A stretch of 64,000 bases of DNA. Source: Clostridium sp. MSJ-8. GTDB taxonomy: Bacteria; Bacillota; Clostridia; Clostridiales; Clostridiaceae. Below are positions 1 to 9,482 of this stretch, piece by piece. Position numbers and translations under genes: made by a program. The first letter of the stretch is position 1, and every line of letters starts with the position of its first letter. The stretch lies in the NCBI RefSeq assembly GCF_018918325.1, contig NZ_JAHLQH010000012.1:1-64000 (forward strand), in the 5' to 3' direction. Below the pieces are notes generated by a model that saw only the letters and a list, made by a program, of their open reading frames with translations, had not been told where the DNA came from and made no database searches.

Positions 1-127
1 AATAATAAATTATTCTATGATATTATGATTTTCTACAAAATTGTATATCACTAAAATCAAATAAAAATGTGATTATTTCTAAGAAGAAATTAAGAATACA
101 CAAAATTATTTACAGGCTCTAATATTT

Positions 128-2047
128 TTACTCAGTCAAGGATTCCCAAGTTGTATAGAGCTCTTCGATTTTTGCTTCTAATTCTTTTATTTCAGCATTT
201 ACTTTTTTACTTTCTTCAGGGTTAGAATATACTTCTTCTTCACATAAACGTTCTTGTAATTTTACTAAGTTATTCTCAGCAGTATTTATATCTTCTTCTA
301 TAGTTTTGATTTTTTTCTTCATTTCGCGTTTTTCTTTTTCTAGACTTTTTTGTTTTTTCTTTTCTTCTTTTATTTGTGTTTTTGTTTTACCATTTGCGCG
401 TTCTTCAAGATCATTATATCTATTTGGATTTTCTTTCTTTTCAACATAATAGTTATAATTTCCTAGGTATTCTGTTACACCATCTTCTTTTAGTTCAAGA
501 ATTCTATGAATTACTTTGTTTAAGAAATATCTATCATGAGAGATAACTATAAGAGTACCATCGTAATTTAATATAGCGTCTTCTAATGCTTCTCTAGACA
601 TAATATCTAAATGATTAGTAGGCTCATCTAGAAGTAATAAGTTAGATTTAGATAACATTAATTTTAATAAATTAATCCTACATTTCTCTCCACCACTTAG
701 TTTGTGTATTTCTTTGAATACATCATCACCTTTAAATAAAAATGCACCTAATGCAGTTCTCACTTGAGTATTGTTTAGGTAAGGAAAATCATCATGAATT
801 TCATCAAATATAGTTTTATCTTCGTTTAAGTTTGACTGTTCCTGATCATAATATCCTACATTAACATTAGCACCTAGAACTTTAGTACCAGAATCTTGTT
901 TTAATTTATCCATTATTATCTTAAATAAGGTTGTTTTGCCACGACCGTTTTCACCTATAAGGGCAATTTTTTCTCCACGTTTTAGATCAAATGAAAGATT
1001 AGAAAATAAGTGTTTATCATCAAAGCTTTTAGATAATTTTTCTACATGAAGAACATCATAGCCACTTTTTACTGAAGTTTCAAACTTGATTTTAGATGCT
1101 TGTTTTTCTGCATCTGGTGCATCTATTCTTTCCATTTTATTCAATGCCTTTTCACGACTTTCAGCAGCTTTAATGCTTTTTTCTCTATTGAACGATTTGA
1201 ATTTTTCAATAATTGCTTCTTGTCTTTTTATTTCAGATTGTTGTAGATTATAAGCCTTTAGCTGGCTTTCATAATCCTTTTCACGAAGATCGAGATATTT
1301 GGTATATGGAGCATTGTAACAGTTAACATGACCATTTATAACTTGAAATGTTCTAGTAGTAGCTGCATCTAAGAAAAATCTATCGTGGGATATAACTAGC
1401 ACTGTTCCTTTGTATGTGTTAAGATAATCTTCTAGCCATTCAATTGCTTCTAGATCTAAGTGGTTAGTAGGTTCATCTAATAATAATATGTCTGGGCGAC
1501 CTAATAATAATTTACATAGAGCGACTCTAGTTTTCTGTCCACCACTTAAAGTGTTTATGTTTTTGTCAAAATCATTTTCTAAGAAACCTAAACCTTTTAG
1601 TACTCTACTTATTTCACCTTTATAAGTATATCCCCCTTTTATGTTATATAAATCCTGAGCTGTAGTATAATCTTTTATAAGTTTTTCATGGTAAGAAGGA
1701 TTATTTTCATCATAAGGTTCATTCATTTTAATTTCTAATGTTTGAATTTTTTTCTCTAGGTTAGTTAGTTCTGAAAATACTAATAACATTTCATCATATA
1801 TTGTATTATTAGATTCTAGATCTAGATGTTGAGCTAAGTAACCTAAGGTTTTGTTTTTATCTATAAATATTTCACCATCATCATGAGATAGTTGTTTGGT
1901 TAATATTTTGAATAATGTTGATTTACCTTCACCATTAGCACCAATTAAGCCGACTCTATCACCTTCATTTATTGAGAATGTGACGTTTTTTAATATTTCA
2001 GTTATTCCATAACTTTTGCTAATATTCTTACAACTTAAAACTATCAT
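128..2047 (-). CDS. ABC-F family ATP-binding protein (YdiF/Uup-like)
   Basis: This is a 639-residue soluble protein with two ABC ATPase domains and no membrane segment, the layout of ABC-F translation factors that act at the ribosomal E site. The first Walker A is GANGEGKST (residues 36-44), followed by LSGGQ and LLLDEPTNHLD near 165-200. The second set is GENGRGKTT near 366, LSGGEK and LLLLDEPTNHLD. A charged linker lies between the domains, and the last 90 residues are a Lys/Glu-rich coiled coil as in YdiF and Uup. The start is preceded by AAAAGGAG about 11 bases upstream. It stands alone and is divergent from the TetR gene. The exact ABC-F subgroup, and whether it protects against an antibiotic, cannot be told from motifs. 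Confidence 0.9.
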   Translation of the reverse strand: MIVLSCKNISKSYGITEILKNVTFSINEGDRVGLIGANGEGKSTLFKILTKQLSHDDGEIFIDKNKTLGYLAQHLDLESNNTIYDEMLLVFSELTNLEKKIQTLEIKMNEPYDENNPSYHEKLIKDYTTAQDLYNIKGGYTYKGEISRVLKGLGFLENDFDKNINTLSGGQKTRVALCKLLLGRPDILLLDEPTNHLDLEAIEWLEDYLNTYKGTVLVISHDRFFLDAATTRTFQVINGHVNCYNAPYTKYLDLREKDYESQLKAYNLQQSEIKRQEAIIEKFKSFNREKSIKAAESREKALNKMERIDAPDAEKQASKIKFETSVKSGYDVLHVEKLSKSFDDKHLFSNLSFDLKRGEKIALIGENGRGKTTLFKIIMDKLKQDSGTKVLGANVNVGYYDQEQSNLNEDKTIFDEIHDDFPYLNNTQVRTALGAFLFKGDDVFKEIHKLSGGEKCRINLLKLMLSKSNLLLLDEPTNHLDIMSREALEDAILNYDGTLIVISHDRYFLNKVIHRILELKEDGVTEYLGNYNYYVEKKENPNRYNDLEERANGKTKTQIKEEKKKQKSLEKEKREMKKKIKTIEEDINTAENNLVKLQERLCEEEVYSNPEESKKVNAEIKELEAKIEELYTTWESLTE

Positions 2048-2105
2048 CTGTGTAAAATCTCCTTTTTGTAAAATAACATAGATATAATTATAACATAAAA
2101 TTTAT

Positions 2106-2133
2106 TTGATATTTTGAAAAAAATATATATAAT
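2106..2133 (+). promoter_or_regulatory. Predicted promoter of the TetR gene
   Basis: TTGATA (2106-2111) and TATAAT (2128-2133) are separated by 16 bases, 34 bases upstream of the TetR start codon. It lacks the TGACTnnnAGTCA motif seen at the exporter promoter, so autoregulation through that motif is not indicated. Confidence 0.55.
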
Positions 2134-2166
2134 GAAAAAAGAAGTAGAAATAAAGGGATGATATAC

Positions 2167-2772
2167 ATGAACAGAAAAGATAATAGTAAAACAGCCCAAA
2201 AGAAAAGATTGAAAGAACAAAAGTTATATTCGTCAGCTTATGAACTTTTTACTACTAAAGGAGCAAAGAATACTTCAATAGATGATATAGTTAAAAAAGC
2301 AGGCGTAGCTAAAGGAACATTCTATTTATACTTTAAAGACAAGTATGATATATTAGATAAGCTCATTCTTCAAAAGAGCTCAAAGCTATGTAATGAAGCA
2401 TTGAATCATGCGAAAGATAGTGGAATAGAAGATTTTGAAGAAGTGAGTACTTTTTTTATAAATTATATCTTAGATTATTTGAAGGATAATAAATTCCTTC
2501 TTAGGTTGATTAATAAAAATTTATCTTGGGTGTTATTTAAAAAAGCAATTACAAACCCAGATGAATATAAGGGAATAGAGCAGATAAGTCAGTTTTTTGT
2601 AACAAACTTAGTGAAGTTAGGCATGGATGAAGAAGAAGCTACTCTTAGTATATTTTTTATATTTGAATTAATAGGTGGAGTTGCTTACAGTTCTATTATA
2701 TATGGTGAACCAGCTGAGATTGATGAATTAAAGCCTATGATTCATAAAAAAATAAAAAAGATGATTTTTTAA
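2167..2772 (+). CDS. TetR/AcrR family transcriptional regulator
   Basis: A 201-residue regulator with an N-terminal TetR helix-turn-helix. The region around residues 20-60 reads as the family pattern, with FTTKGAKNTSIDDIVKKAGV followed by KGTFYLYFKDKYDI. The C-terminal part is the usual variable helical ligand domain. I place the start at the ATG at 2167, because AAAGGG lies 9 bases before it; the in-frame ATG at 2158 falls inside that binding site. It sits directly upstream of an MMPL exporter and its secreted partner, separated by a terminator and a second promoter carrying two copies of a palindrome. Control of those two genes is therefore likely. The ligand is unknown. Confidence 0.9.
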   Translation: MNRKDNSKTAQKKRLKEQKLYSSAYELFTTKGAKNTSIDDIVKKAGVAKGTFYLYFKDKYDILDKLILQKSSKLCNEALNHAKDSGIEDFEEVSTFFINYILDYLKDNKFLLRLINKNLSWVLFKKAITNPDEYKGIEQISQFFVTNLVKLGMDEEEATLSIFFIFELIGGVAYSSIIYGEPAEIDELKPMIHKKIKKMIF

Positions 2773-2783
2773 AAAAATATAAT

Positions 2784-2838
2784 AAAAAAGATTATTATTA
2801 AGAAAATGTAAAAATATACTTAATAATGATCTTTTTTT
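2784..2838 (+). terminator. Rho-independent terminator after the TetR gene
   Basis: A near-perfect inverted repeat pairs AAAAAAGATTATTATTAAG (2784-2802) with CTTAATAATGATCTTTTTTT (2819-2838). It ends in a T tract and separates the regulator from the exporter unit. Confidence 0.8.
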
Positions 2839-2850
2839 ATAAGTGCAATA

Positions 2851-2903
2851 TTGACTGAAAGTCACAAAGTGTTATACTGTAATTAGCAAATGACTAAGAG
2901 TCA
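2851..2903 (+). promoter_or_regulatory. Exporter promoter with two TGACTnnnAGTCA operator-like palindromes
   Basis: TTGACT (2851-2856) and TATACT (2873-2878) are 16 bases apart, a good vegetative promoter. A palindrome TGACTGAAAGTCA (2852-2864) overlaps the -35 box. A second copy, TGACTAAGAGTCA (2891-2903), lies just after the expected transcription start. The centres are 39 bp apart. TetR repressors commonly bind such short inverted repeats over promoters, so these are probable sites for the regulator encoded just upstream. Both palindromes are directly visible; the binding is inferred. Confidence 0.7.
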
Positions 2904-2927
2904 TAAATGAGAGGGAGAGGGTTTATT

Positions 2928-5021
2928 ATGAGAAAATTTTCGAGATTTATAGCTTATCATGCCAAAGCTATATTAATAATTGCGTTAATTTTGTTAGTTC
3001 CTTCAGTGATTGGGTATGCTAATACGAGGATAAACTACGATATCTTAAGTTATTTACCAAGTAACTTAGATTCAATGAAGGGACAATCTATTCTAGAAGA
3101 TGTATATCAAGATGCATCTATAGGAATTGTCGTAGTGGATGGTATGGAAGCACAAGATATAGTTAAGTTAAAAGAGAAGATTAACAAGGTTGATGGAGTT
3201 GATACATCATTAGGCATAGATGATGTTTTAGATACTAGTGTTCCTAGTGATATTCTTCCAGATGAAATAAGAACTCAATTATATAATGGTGATTCAACAA
3301 TGTTTATCATAAAATTTAGTGGAGGTACAGCGGATGATAGCACTATGGATGCAATAGATAAGGTTCGTTCTATCATGAATAAACAATGTTTTTTAAGTGG
3401 TATGTCATCAATTGTTAGAGATACTAAAGAGATAGCTGAAGGAGAAGCACCTTTCTATGTTTTAGTAGCTGTTTTAATATCACTAGCTATTTTGTTTATA
3501 TCTATGGAATCTACTGCTGTTCCAGTAATATTTATGTTAGCTATAGGAATAGGAATTATATATAACTTAGGTAGTAATATATTCCTTGGACAAATATCTT
3601 ATATAACCAAGGCATTAGCAGCAGTATTACAATTAGGTGTTACAATGGATTATTCTATATTCTTGATGCATAGGTATGATGAAGAGCTTAAGAGCACAGA
3701 GAATAGAAAAGATGCAATAGCAAATGCTATTCAGGCAACAATGGTATCTATAACAGGTAGTTCACTTACAACAGTTGCAGGATTTTTAGCATTATGTACT
3801 ATGGTTTTAGCACTTGGAAAAGATATAGGATTAGTAATGGCTAAAGGAGTAATTTTAGGAGTTATTTGTTCTATAACAGTATTACCATCATTTATATTGA
3901 TTTTTGATAAATTAATTCATAGGTTTAAACATAGAACTATATTACCTGATTTTAAGAATGCTCCTAAGATAGTTACTAGATTTCCTAGATTATTTGTACT
4001 ATTATTCTTTATAATTTTAATCCCTGCAGTTATTGGTAATAATAATGTTAATGTTTATTATAATTTGACAGAAAGCTTACCTAAGGATATGGATTCAATA
4101 GTTGCGTTAAATAAAATGAAGAAAGAATTCAATATGACAACAACTCATTTCATTTTAGTAGATGATTCAATAGAACCATATAGGACAGAAAAAATGGTAA
4201 AGGATTTAGAAGGATTAGATGGAATGACTAGTGTTATTGCTTATGATAAATTTATAGGTCCTGTTATTCCAGAAGATTTTCTTCCTGATGATGTAAAAGA
4301 TATTTTTAAACAAGGAGGCTATAATTTAATAATTGCAAATTCATCTTATAAAGCAGCAACAGATGAAGAAAACAATCAGATAGATAAGATGAATAAAATA
4401 ATTAAATCATATGATAAGAATGGAAAGATAGCCGGTGAAGGTGCATTAACTAAGGATTTAGTAGAAATTGCAGATGTAGATTTTAAAAATGTATCAATAG
4501 TATCAATATTGGCAATATTTATAATCATTTTATTAATATTTAAATCAATAACTATACCTATTATTTTAGTTTCAGTTATTGAACTTGCAATATTTATAAA
4601 TATGGGAATTCCATATTATACAGGAACAGTAATACCATTTATAGCTAGTATTGTAATAGGTACAATACAGTTAGGTGCTACAGTTGATTATGCAATACTT
4701 ATGACCTCAAGGTTTAAAGAAGAATTGGAAAATGGTCATGACAAAAAAGAGGCTGTTAAGATTGCTGTATTAACATCAACTAAGTCGATAGTTACTAGTG
4801 GATTAACATTCTTTGGTGCAACAGCAGCAGTTGCTTTAGTATCAGATATGGAATTAATAAGTAGTTTGTGCGTATTAATATCTAGGGGTGCAATAATCAG
4901 TATGTTAGTTATTATATTTATTTTACCTTCATTTTTACTTGTATTTGAAGGAGTTATTCGAAGAACAACTATTGGTTGGCCCAAGAAAAAAGAAGTAGCA
5001 CAAGATGCTAATAGAGCTTAG
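2928..5021 (+). CDS. MMPL/RND family transporter
   Basis: A 697-residue membrane protein with the duplicated RND/MMPL layout. Each half has one N-terminal membrane helix, a soluble loop of about 150 residues and a block of five helices. The second half starts near residue 350. Acidic residues in membrane segments (LGVTMDYSIFLMHRYDEEL and LGATVDYAILMTSRFKEEL) mark helices 4 and 10, where the family carries its proton relay. GGGAGAGG precedes the ATG at 2928; the in-frame ATG at 2907 lies before this binding site and is rejected. The next gene starts 13 bases downstream and encodes a secreted helical protein, so the two probably form one export system under the TetR gene. The substrate (lipid, peptide or drug) is not evident. 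Confidence 0.9.
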   Translation: MRKFSRFIAYHAKAILIIALILLVPSVIGYANTRINYDILSYLPSNLDSMKGQSILEDVYQDASIGIVVVDGMEAQDIVKLKEKINKVDGVDTSLGIDDVLDTSVPSDILPDEIRTQLYNGDSTMFIIKFSGGTADDSTMDAIDKVRSIMNKQCFLSGMSSIVRDTKEIAEGEAPFYVLVAVLISLAILFISMESTAVPVIFMLAIGIGIIYNLGSNIFLGQISYITKALAAVLQLGVTMDYSIFLMHRYDEELKSTENRKDAIANAIQATMVSITGSSLTTVAGFLALCTMVLALGKDIGLVMAKGVILGVICSITVLPSFILIFDKLIHRFKHRTILPDFKNAPKIVTRFPRLFVLLFFIILIPAVIGNNNVNVYYNLTESLPKDMDSIVALNKMKKEFNMTTTHFILVDDSIEPYRTEKMVKDLEGLDGMTSVIAYDKFIGPVIPEDFLPDDVKDIFKQGGYNLIIANSSYKAATDEENNQIDKMNKIIKSYDKNGKIAGEGALTKDLVEIADVDFKNVSIVSILAIFIIILLIFKSITIPIILVSVIELAIFINMGIPYYTGTVIPFIASIVIGTIQLGATVDYAILMTSRFKEELENGHDKKEAVKIAVLTSTKSIVTSGLTFFGATAAVALVSDMELISSLCVLISRGAIISMLVIIFILPSFLLVFEGVIRRTTIGWPKKKEVAQDANRA

Positions 5022-5034
5022 GAGGGAATGAATT

Positions 5035-7659
5035 ATGAGAAGTTCAATGTCAAAAAAGATAGTTGCTTTAGTACTAATAGCAACTATGTCAAGTGGGTAT
5101 GTAGTTTCAGCAGCTACTGCTGAAGATAATAAAAGTGATATAGAAAAAAGTGAATCAGTATATGTTAACTTAGATAGTAATGGAGATGTAGAAAAGACAA
5201 CAGTTTCTAACTGGCTTCATAGTACTAATGGAAATATAAAGAATTATAGCGATATAAGTGAATTGGATAATATTGTTAATATAAAATCTAAAGACAAGCC
5301 AACTATTTCAGGAGATAAATTAAAATGGAATGTAGATAGTAGTGATATTTATTATCAAGGTACTACAGATAAGAAGTTACCTATAGATGTTAATGTAACT
5401 TATTATTTAAATGGGGAAAAGATTTCAGCTGATAAGTTAGCAGGTAAATCTGGTAAGGTAAAAATAGCAATAGAAGTTGTTAATAATGAATATGAGGAAA
5501 AAGAGATAAGTGGAGAAAAAAGAAAGATATATACACCATTTTCAACTGCACTTGAAGTTACTTTCCCGACATCTCAATTTTCATCATTAAAAACAGATAA
5601 TGGAATTATGGTTTCAGAAGGTAATAATACTATTGTAACTTTTGTGGCATTTCCAGGATTAAAGGATAGTTTAAATATTGATGAAAATTCAGATTTAGAT
5701 TTAGATGTTAATTTAGATAGTAAGATTACAATAGAGGCAGATGTTGAAAAATTTAGCTTAGGACCTATAATGGTTGTAGCAACTCCTGAATTACCAGATT
5801 TAGATAAATTAGACACAGCTAGTACAATAGATGAATTACAAAGTTCATTAGATGAACTAGGAAGTGCAAGTAATAAATTAGTAGATGGAACAAATAAGTT
5901 ATATAATGGAATAGATTTGGCAGTAAACAAGTTAAATAGCACTCTTGCAGTTGTTAAAAGTGATGCTAAAATGAATGAAATTATATCTATTATGAATAAT
6001 AGTTCTAAAGTCCAAAAAACTAGAAAGGTAATAGATGATGCATATTATGCAAAAGATTTAGATACAGCAGAAGCTAAGAAGATGTTAAACATGTTAACTA
6101 ATGAAAATGCGTATAAGATAAGTGCATTAACAGGAGATCTTAGAACAGTATATATGTATAGAGATTTATTAAATCAAACACTAACATTAGCTAACAAGTT
6201 ACAATCAGATAGTGAATTTAATGAATTATTACAAAAGGCTACTACATTAAATAATGCATATTTAGGATTAAGTGATAATGGTAAAGTTGCTTTAAATAGT
6301 ATGACTTCAATGATGACACCTCAAACACTAATAGGATTAAAGAAAATAGTTAGTGATTACAAGACTGTGGAAAATGATTTTGGAACTTCGAGTACAACAT
6401 TAGAGGCTACTATAGCTCAATGTCCTGGTAATACATTACAAGAAAAAACAATGGCATTTATGACTGGATTAAATAATTCATTAGATGTTACTAAAAATCT
6501 CATGAGCAATGATACAATTACTCTTCTACAATCATTAAGTTCTGATATGACTGATTATACTATGTCATATTTAACATTAAAATCAATATTAGCTTCTAAT
6601 ATAATGACAAAGGATCAATTAAAACAAGTAATTTCTGCTGTATATGGTTCAAATGCTGAATTAGTTACAATGCTTACTGGTTATATAGATGGAATAACAC
6701 AAGATGATTTAAGCGCAGCAGCAATACAAACAGATATTGCGAAAATACAAGCATATAGAAATAGTCTTCCAACATTAATAACAGGAGTAAGTTCATTATC
6801 AACAATGTCTCCGCTAATTAATGCTATAGCAAGTGATATGTCTGATTCTAATAAATTACAACATGTAGCAACATTATTAGCAGAAATAAAAGATCCAACA
6901 ACAGATGAATTATTAGATTCTTTAGGAAGTGCACTTGTAAGTTTCAGTGATGAAGATTTAGTTGCTCTTTCTAACATGCTAACTTCTTTAAGTGGTATTA
7001 CAGAATCATTGCAGAAAAATCAAGAAACATTACAGCAAATTAATACATTATTAGAAGGATTAAACAACAATCAAAATTTATTAAAAGATATGAATAAATT
7101 CAATGAAGATTTAACAAGCGCTGATAGTTTGATATCTCAAATGAATAGTTCAATAGGCAATATGAATGCTGCTAGTTTAATGCAAATGAAATCATTAGGT
7201 AACAACTTATTATCAATGCAACAAGACTTAAAAGATAGTGAAGATATTCTTAGAATAACTAAAGAGGCGTTACAGCAAGGCAATGTAGATAGAGCAAAAA
7301 CATTAATGGCATCTCTTCCTACTTTAGAAAGTAAGATAGGAGAACTTAAATCTGGTAGTAAGACTTTATATGATGGTATGAAAAAGTTTAATGATGAAGG
7401 TATAAATAAATTATGTGATACTGGAGATAAAGCAATTACAGATATAGATGATTTGATGGCTGTAAAGGACGAGGTAGTAGCTCAATCTAAAGAATATGAT
7501 ACATTTAGTGGTAAGAGTGAAGACACTAGCGGTAAAGTAAAATTCATAATGAAAACTGCAGAGATAAAATATACTGAAAAAGATAAAGATAGTAGTAAAA
7601 AGAAAACAGAAGAAAAAGGATTTATTGCATGGATTAAGAAACTATTTAATATAGATTAA
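5035..7659 (+). CDS. Secreted helical protein linked to the MMPL transporter (YhgE-like heptad repeats)
   Basis: An 874-residue protein with a signal peptide (basic MRSSMSKK, hydrophobic core, cleavage probably near SAATA-E). Residues 40-250 look beta-rich. The remainder is a long Asn/Ser/Leu-rich helical region. Patterns such as KLVDGTNKLYNGI (near 280) and GSKTLYDGMKKF (near 775) resemble the Leu-x-x-Gly heptads of YhgE/Pip-type exported proteins. There is no C-terminal membrane helix; it ends in KKTEEKGFIAWIKKLFNID. AGGAGGG lies 8 bases before the start. It is co-transcribed with the MMPL gene and may act as its extracellular partner. The function is inferred from context only. Confidence 0.7.
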   Translation: MRSSMSKKIVALVLIATMSSGYVVSAATAEDNKSDIEKSESVYVNLDSNGDVEKTTVSNWLHSTNGNIKNYSDISELDNIVNIKSKDKPTISGDKLKWNVDSSDIYYQGTTDKKLPIDVNVTYYLNGEKISADKLAGKSGKVKIAIEVVNNEYEEKEISGEKRKIYTPFSTALEVTFPTSQFSSLKTDNGIMVSEGNNTIVTFVAFPGLKDSLNIDENSDLDLDVNLDSKITIEADVEKFSLGPIMVVATPELPDLDKLDTASTIDELQSSLDELGSASNKLVDGTNKLYNGIDLAVNKLNSTLAVVKSDAKMNEIISIMNNSSKVQKTRKVIDDAYYAKDLDTAEAKKMLNMLTNENAYKISALTGDLRTVYMYRDLLNQTLTLANKLQSDSEFNELLQKATTLNNAYLGLSDNGKVALNSMTSMMTPQTLIGLKKIVSDYKTVENDFGTSSTTLEATIAQCPGNTLQEKTMAFMTGLNNSLDVTKNLMSNDTITLLQSLSSDMTDYTMSYLTLKSILASNIMTKDQLKQVISAVYGSNAELVTMLTGYIDGITQDDLSAAAIQTDIAKIQAYRNSLPTLITGVSSLSTMSPLINAIASDMSDSNKLQHVATLLAEIKDPTTDELLDSLGSALVSFSDEDLVALSNMLTSLSGITESLQKNQETLQQINTLLEGLNNNQNLLKDMNKFNEDLTSADSLISQMNSSIGNMNAASLMQMKSLGNNLLSMQQDLKDSEDILRITKEALQQGNVDRAKTLMASLPTLESKIGELKSGSKTLYDGMKKFNDEGINKLCDTGDKAITDIDDLMAVKDEVVAQSKEYDTFSGKSEDTSGKVKFIMKTAEIKYTEKDKDSSKKKTEEKGFIAWIKKLFNID

Positions 7660-7660
7660 T

Positions 7661-8115
7661 GTTAGATAAATTATATTTTGCAATAATTAATATCAAAATT
7701 ATATGTTTAAGTAAATAATATAATATGTATAAAATCCAATGTTATTTGGTTTAATTAATATTATGTTTACTATTAGTATCAATATTATATGTTTTCATAA
7801 ATAGCATAATTTCATTAAGTATTTCTAAATATAAAAAAATAAGGTATTATTGTTAGATAACTTATGTTTTATAATAATTAATATCAAAATTACATGTTTA
7901 AGTAAATAATATAATATCATTAAGTATTTACTAATATAATAAAAAAGAGTAAAGATTCCTAAATACTATAAACTCGCTAAAGCTCAAACAGTATAGTATT
8001 TTTAACGGGATCTTTACTTTTTTATTATAAGAAATACTAAATTCTATTATAGATAATTTACTTAAAGCAATAATTTGATATTAATTAACTGAAAAAATAA
8101 GTGATTAAAAATAAA
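7661..8115 (+). repeat. Dispersed long inverted-repeat element, copy A
   Basis: This 464-base gap holds no gene. About 7780-8115 is nearly identical to 30270-30610 and similar to 37125-37405. The outer part is itself an imperfect inverted repeat: TAATTAATATCAAAATTA... on the left reappears as the complement of ...TAATTTGATATTAATTA on the right (8070-8088). The centre is the 71-bp hairpin listed separately. Bases 7661-7726 are an extra partial left arm. AAAATCCAATGTTATTT (7731-7747) is the complement of a stretch at 30917-30933, so it may mark an element end. No transposase is encoded. Confidence 0.75.
7948..8018 (+). repeat. 71-bp core hairpin, copy A
   Basis: The outer stem AGTAAAGATTCC pairs with GGGATCTTTACT, with one G-T wobble. 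The inner stem AAATACTATA pairs with TATAGTATTT. The loop contains CTCGCTAAAGCTCAAACAG. A T-rich run follows, so it could act as a transcription terminator for the gene ending at 7659. Confidence 0.8.
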
Positions 8116-8123
8116 CTCAATAA

Positions 8124-8738
8124 TTACATATCTATGGTTAATAAATAACCTAATTGAGGGTTACCATCTACCAATCCTATTATATATAATGTGTAGAATT
8201 TATCTGAGTTTAATTGTAAGTTGTTAATGATTTTATTAGTGCTATAATTAGAGCTCTCTTTTATTGATAATATGAAGTCATAATTGTCAGCATTTAATTC
8301 ATAATAGTTAGTTGTTTCTAAGTATTCTACATCATTAAATAATGTTTTTCCATTAGGCATTTTTAAACTTATTAAATTACTATCTGTAGAAAGGTTTATG
8401 AAACGTAAGTTAGATGCTCTTGGGTTATTTGTACTTTTACCATCAATTAAGGTAAAGCTAACTAGGCTACCTTCATCTAGAATTAAACTTGTAGTAGAGT
8501 AAGTTTGAGGTAATAAGACAATATCTTCAGATGATATAGGATTATCCTTTTTACCATTTTCATAAACTTCAATTTTATAATTGTCGGGTTCTACTGTTAT
8601 ATATTTTGAAATATCAGAAAATGATAAATTATCAATTATCATTTTGCCATTTGCATAAATATCTACACTAGGTGCTCCAGCAGCAGCATGTAGAATTCTG
8701 AGCTGACATGTTAGTTTAGGTAATGATGCTCTAAGCAT
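8124..8738 (-). CDS. DUF4397 domain protein
   Basis: A 204-residue protein with the DUF4397 signature RILHAAAGAPSVDIYANG (residues 13-30). A second, weaker repeat begins at LRFINLSTDSNLISLKMPNG near residue 113. The composition suggests a beta-rich fold. No signal peptide or membrane segment is seen. AAGGAGG stands 7 bases before the start. The ATG overlaps the stop of the upstream Asn-rich gene by 8 bases, so translation is coupled. In clostridia such proteins are often surface or spore associated, but nothing here proves that. Confidence 0.8.
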   Translation of the reverse strand: MLRASLPKLTCQLRILHAAAGAPSVDIYANGKMIIDNLSFSDISKYITVEPDNYKIEVYENGKKDNPISSEDIVLLPQTYSTTSLILDEGSLVSFTLIDGKSTNNPRASNLRFINLSTDSNLISLKMPNGKTLFNDVEYLETTNYYELNADNYDFILSIKESSNYSTNKIINNLQLNSDKFYTLYIIGLVDGNPQLGYLLTIDM

Positions 8739-9357
8739 TTAAATCCTCCTTATTGTTTGAATTATAGTCTATAGTAAGGCTTATTATGCGTTTTATTAGT
8801 AATTTCTGAATTGGATATGGGACATTATATGCTTTTAATAAGTTAAAGGTTTTTGGATTATTTTGCTCTATGTTATTGAAAATTTCTTCAATATAATCAT
8901 CACTATCATTTCTAAGAGCATCTATATCTCTATCTATGTTTAAGTCAAAATCCTTTAAACAATCAAGGATTCTAGGAGGATTATTTAAAGTATTTGAATA
9001 AAAAGGAGTATTGTTATTGTAATAGCCCATATTCATACTACCCATACTGCTTGAAGAGGAATTATTATTTTGTTTTGAGGAATCCTTGTTATATGAATAT
9101 AAAATATCATCATCATTATTATTAAGATCCATGTTTGTATTGTCAGGAGTTATATTTAAATTGTTACCTGGTAATTGAGGAATAATATTTAAGGGGGGCA
9201 TATTCATGTTATTTGGATAAAAGTAAATAGGTATCCATCCAAGTAAAGGATTATTTATTTTCATATTAAAATTTGTTTTAAAGGTTGTAAACATCATATC
9301 ATCATTTCTAGAATCATTATTTATTTTCTTTGGTTGATATCTTTCAGCTGGAATCAT
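8731..9357 (-). CDS. Asn/Met/Pro-rich protein of unknown function, coupled to DUF4397 gene
   Basis: I do not recognise this 208-residue protein as a named family. Residues 30-125 are low complexity, rich in Asn, Met, Pro, Ser and Tyr, with runs of Asn and Ser. The last 80 residues (ILDCLKDFDLNIDRDIDAL onward) look like an ordered helical domain. No export signal is visible. GGAGG lies 7 bases before the start. It is the first gene of a two-gene unit and overlaps the DUF4397 gene by 8 bases. The composition resembles spore coat or exosporium proteins, but that is a guess. Confidence 0.65.
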   Translation of the reverse strand: MIPAERYQPKKINNDSRNDDMMFTTFKTNFNMKINNPLLGWIPIYFYPNNMNMPPLNIIPQLPGNNLNITPDNTNMDLNNNDDDILYSYNKDSSKQNNNSSSSSMGSMNMGYYNNNTPFYSNTLNNPPRILDCLKDFDLNIDRDIDALRNDSDDYIEEIFNNIEQNNPKTFNLLKAYNVPYPIQKLLIKRIISLTIDYNSNNKEDLNA

Positions 9358-9482
9358 TAGAAACCTCCATGTAATTTATTATTATTAGATATATGTTGTA
9401 TTTTGAAATAATAGAACAAGTAGGATTAAGTAACAATGTGTAACAAATTGAATATATTGTAGAAGGGGAGGTGATATTTTAG

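Noticed and set aside
1-127. Terminator for the ABC-F gene
   Set aside because: Only a weak 6-bp stem (ATTTCT/AGAAAT near 77-92) without a clear T run on the minus strand is visible.
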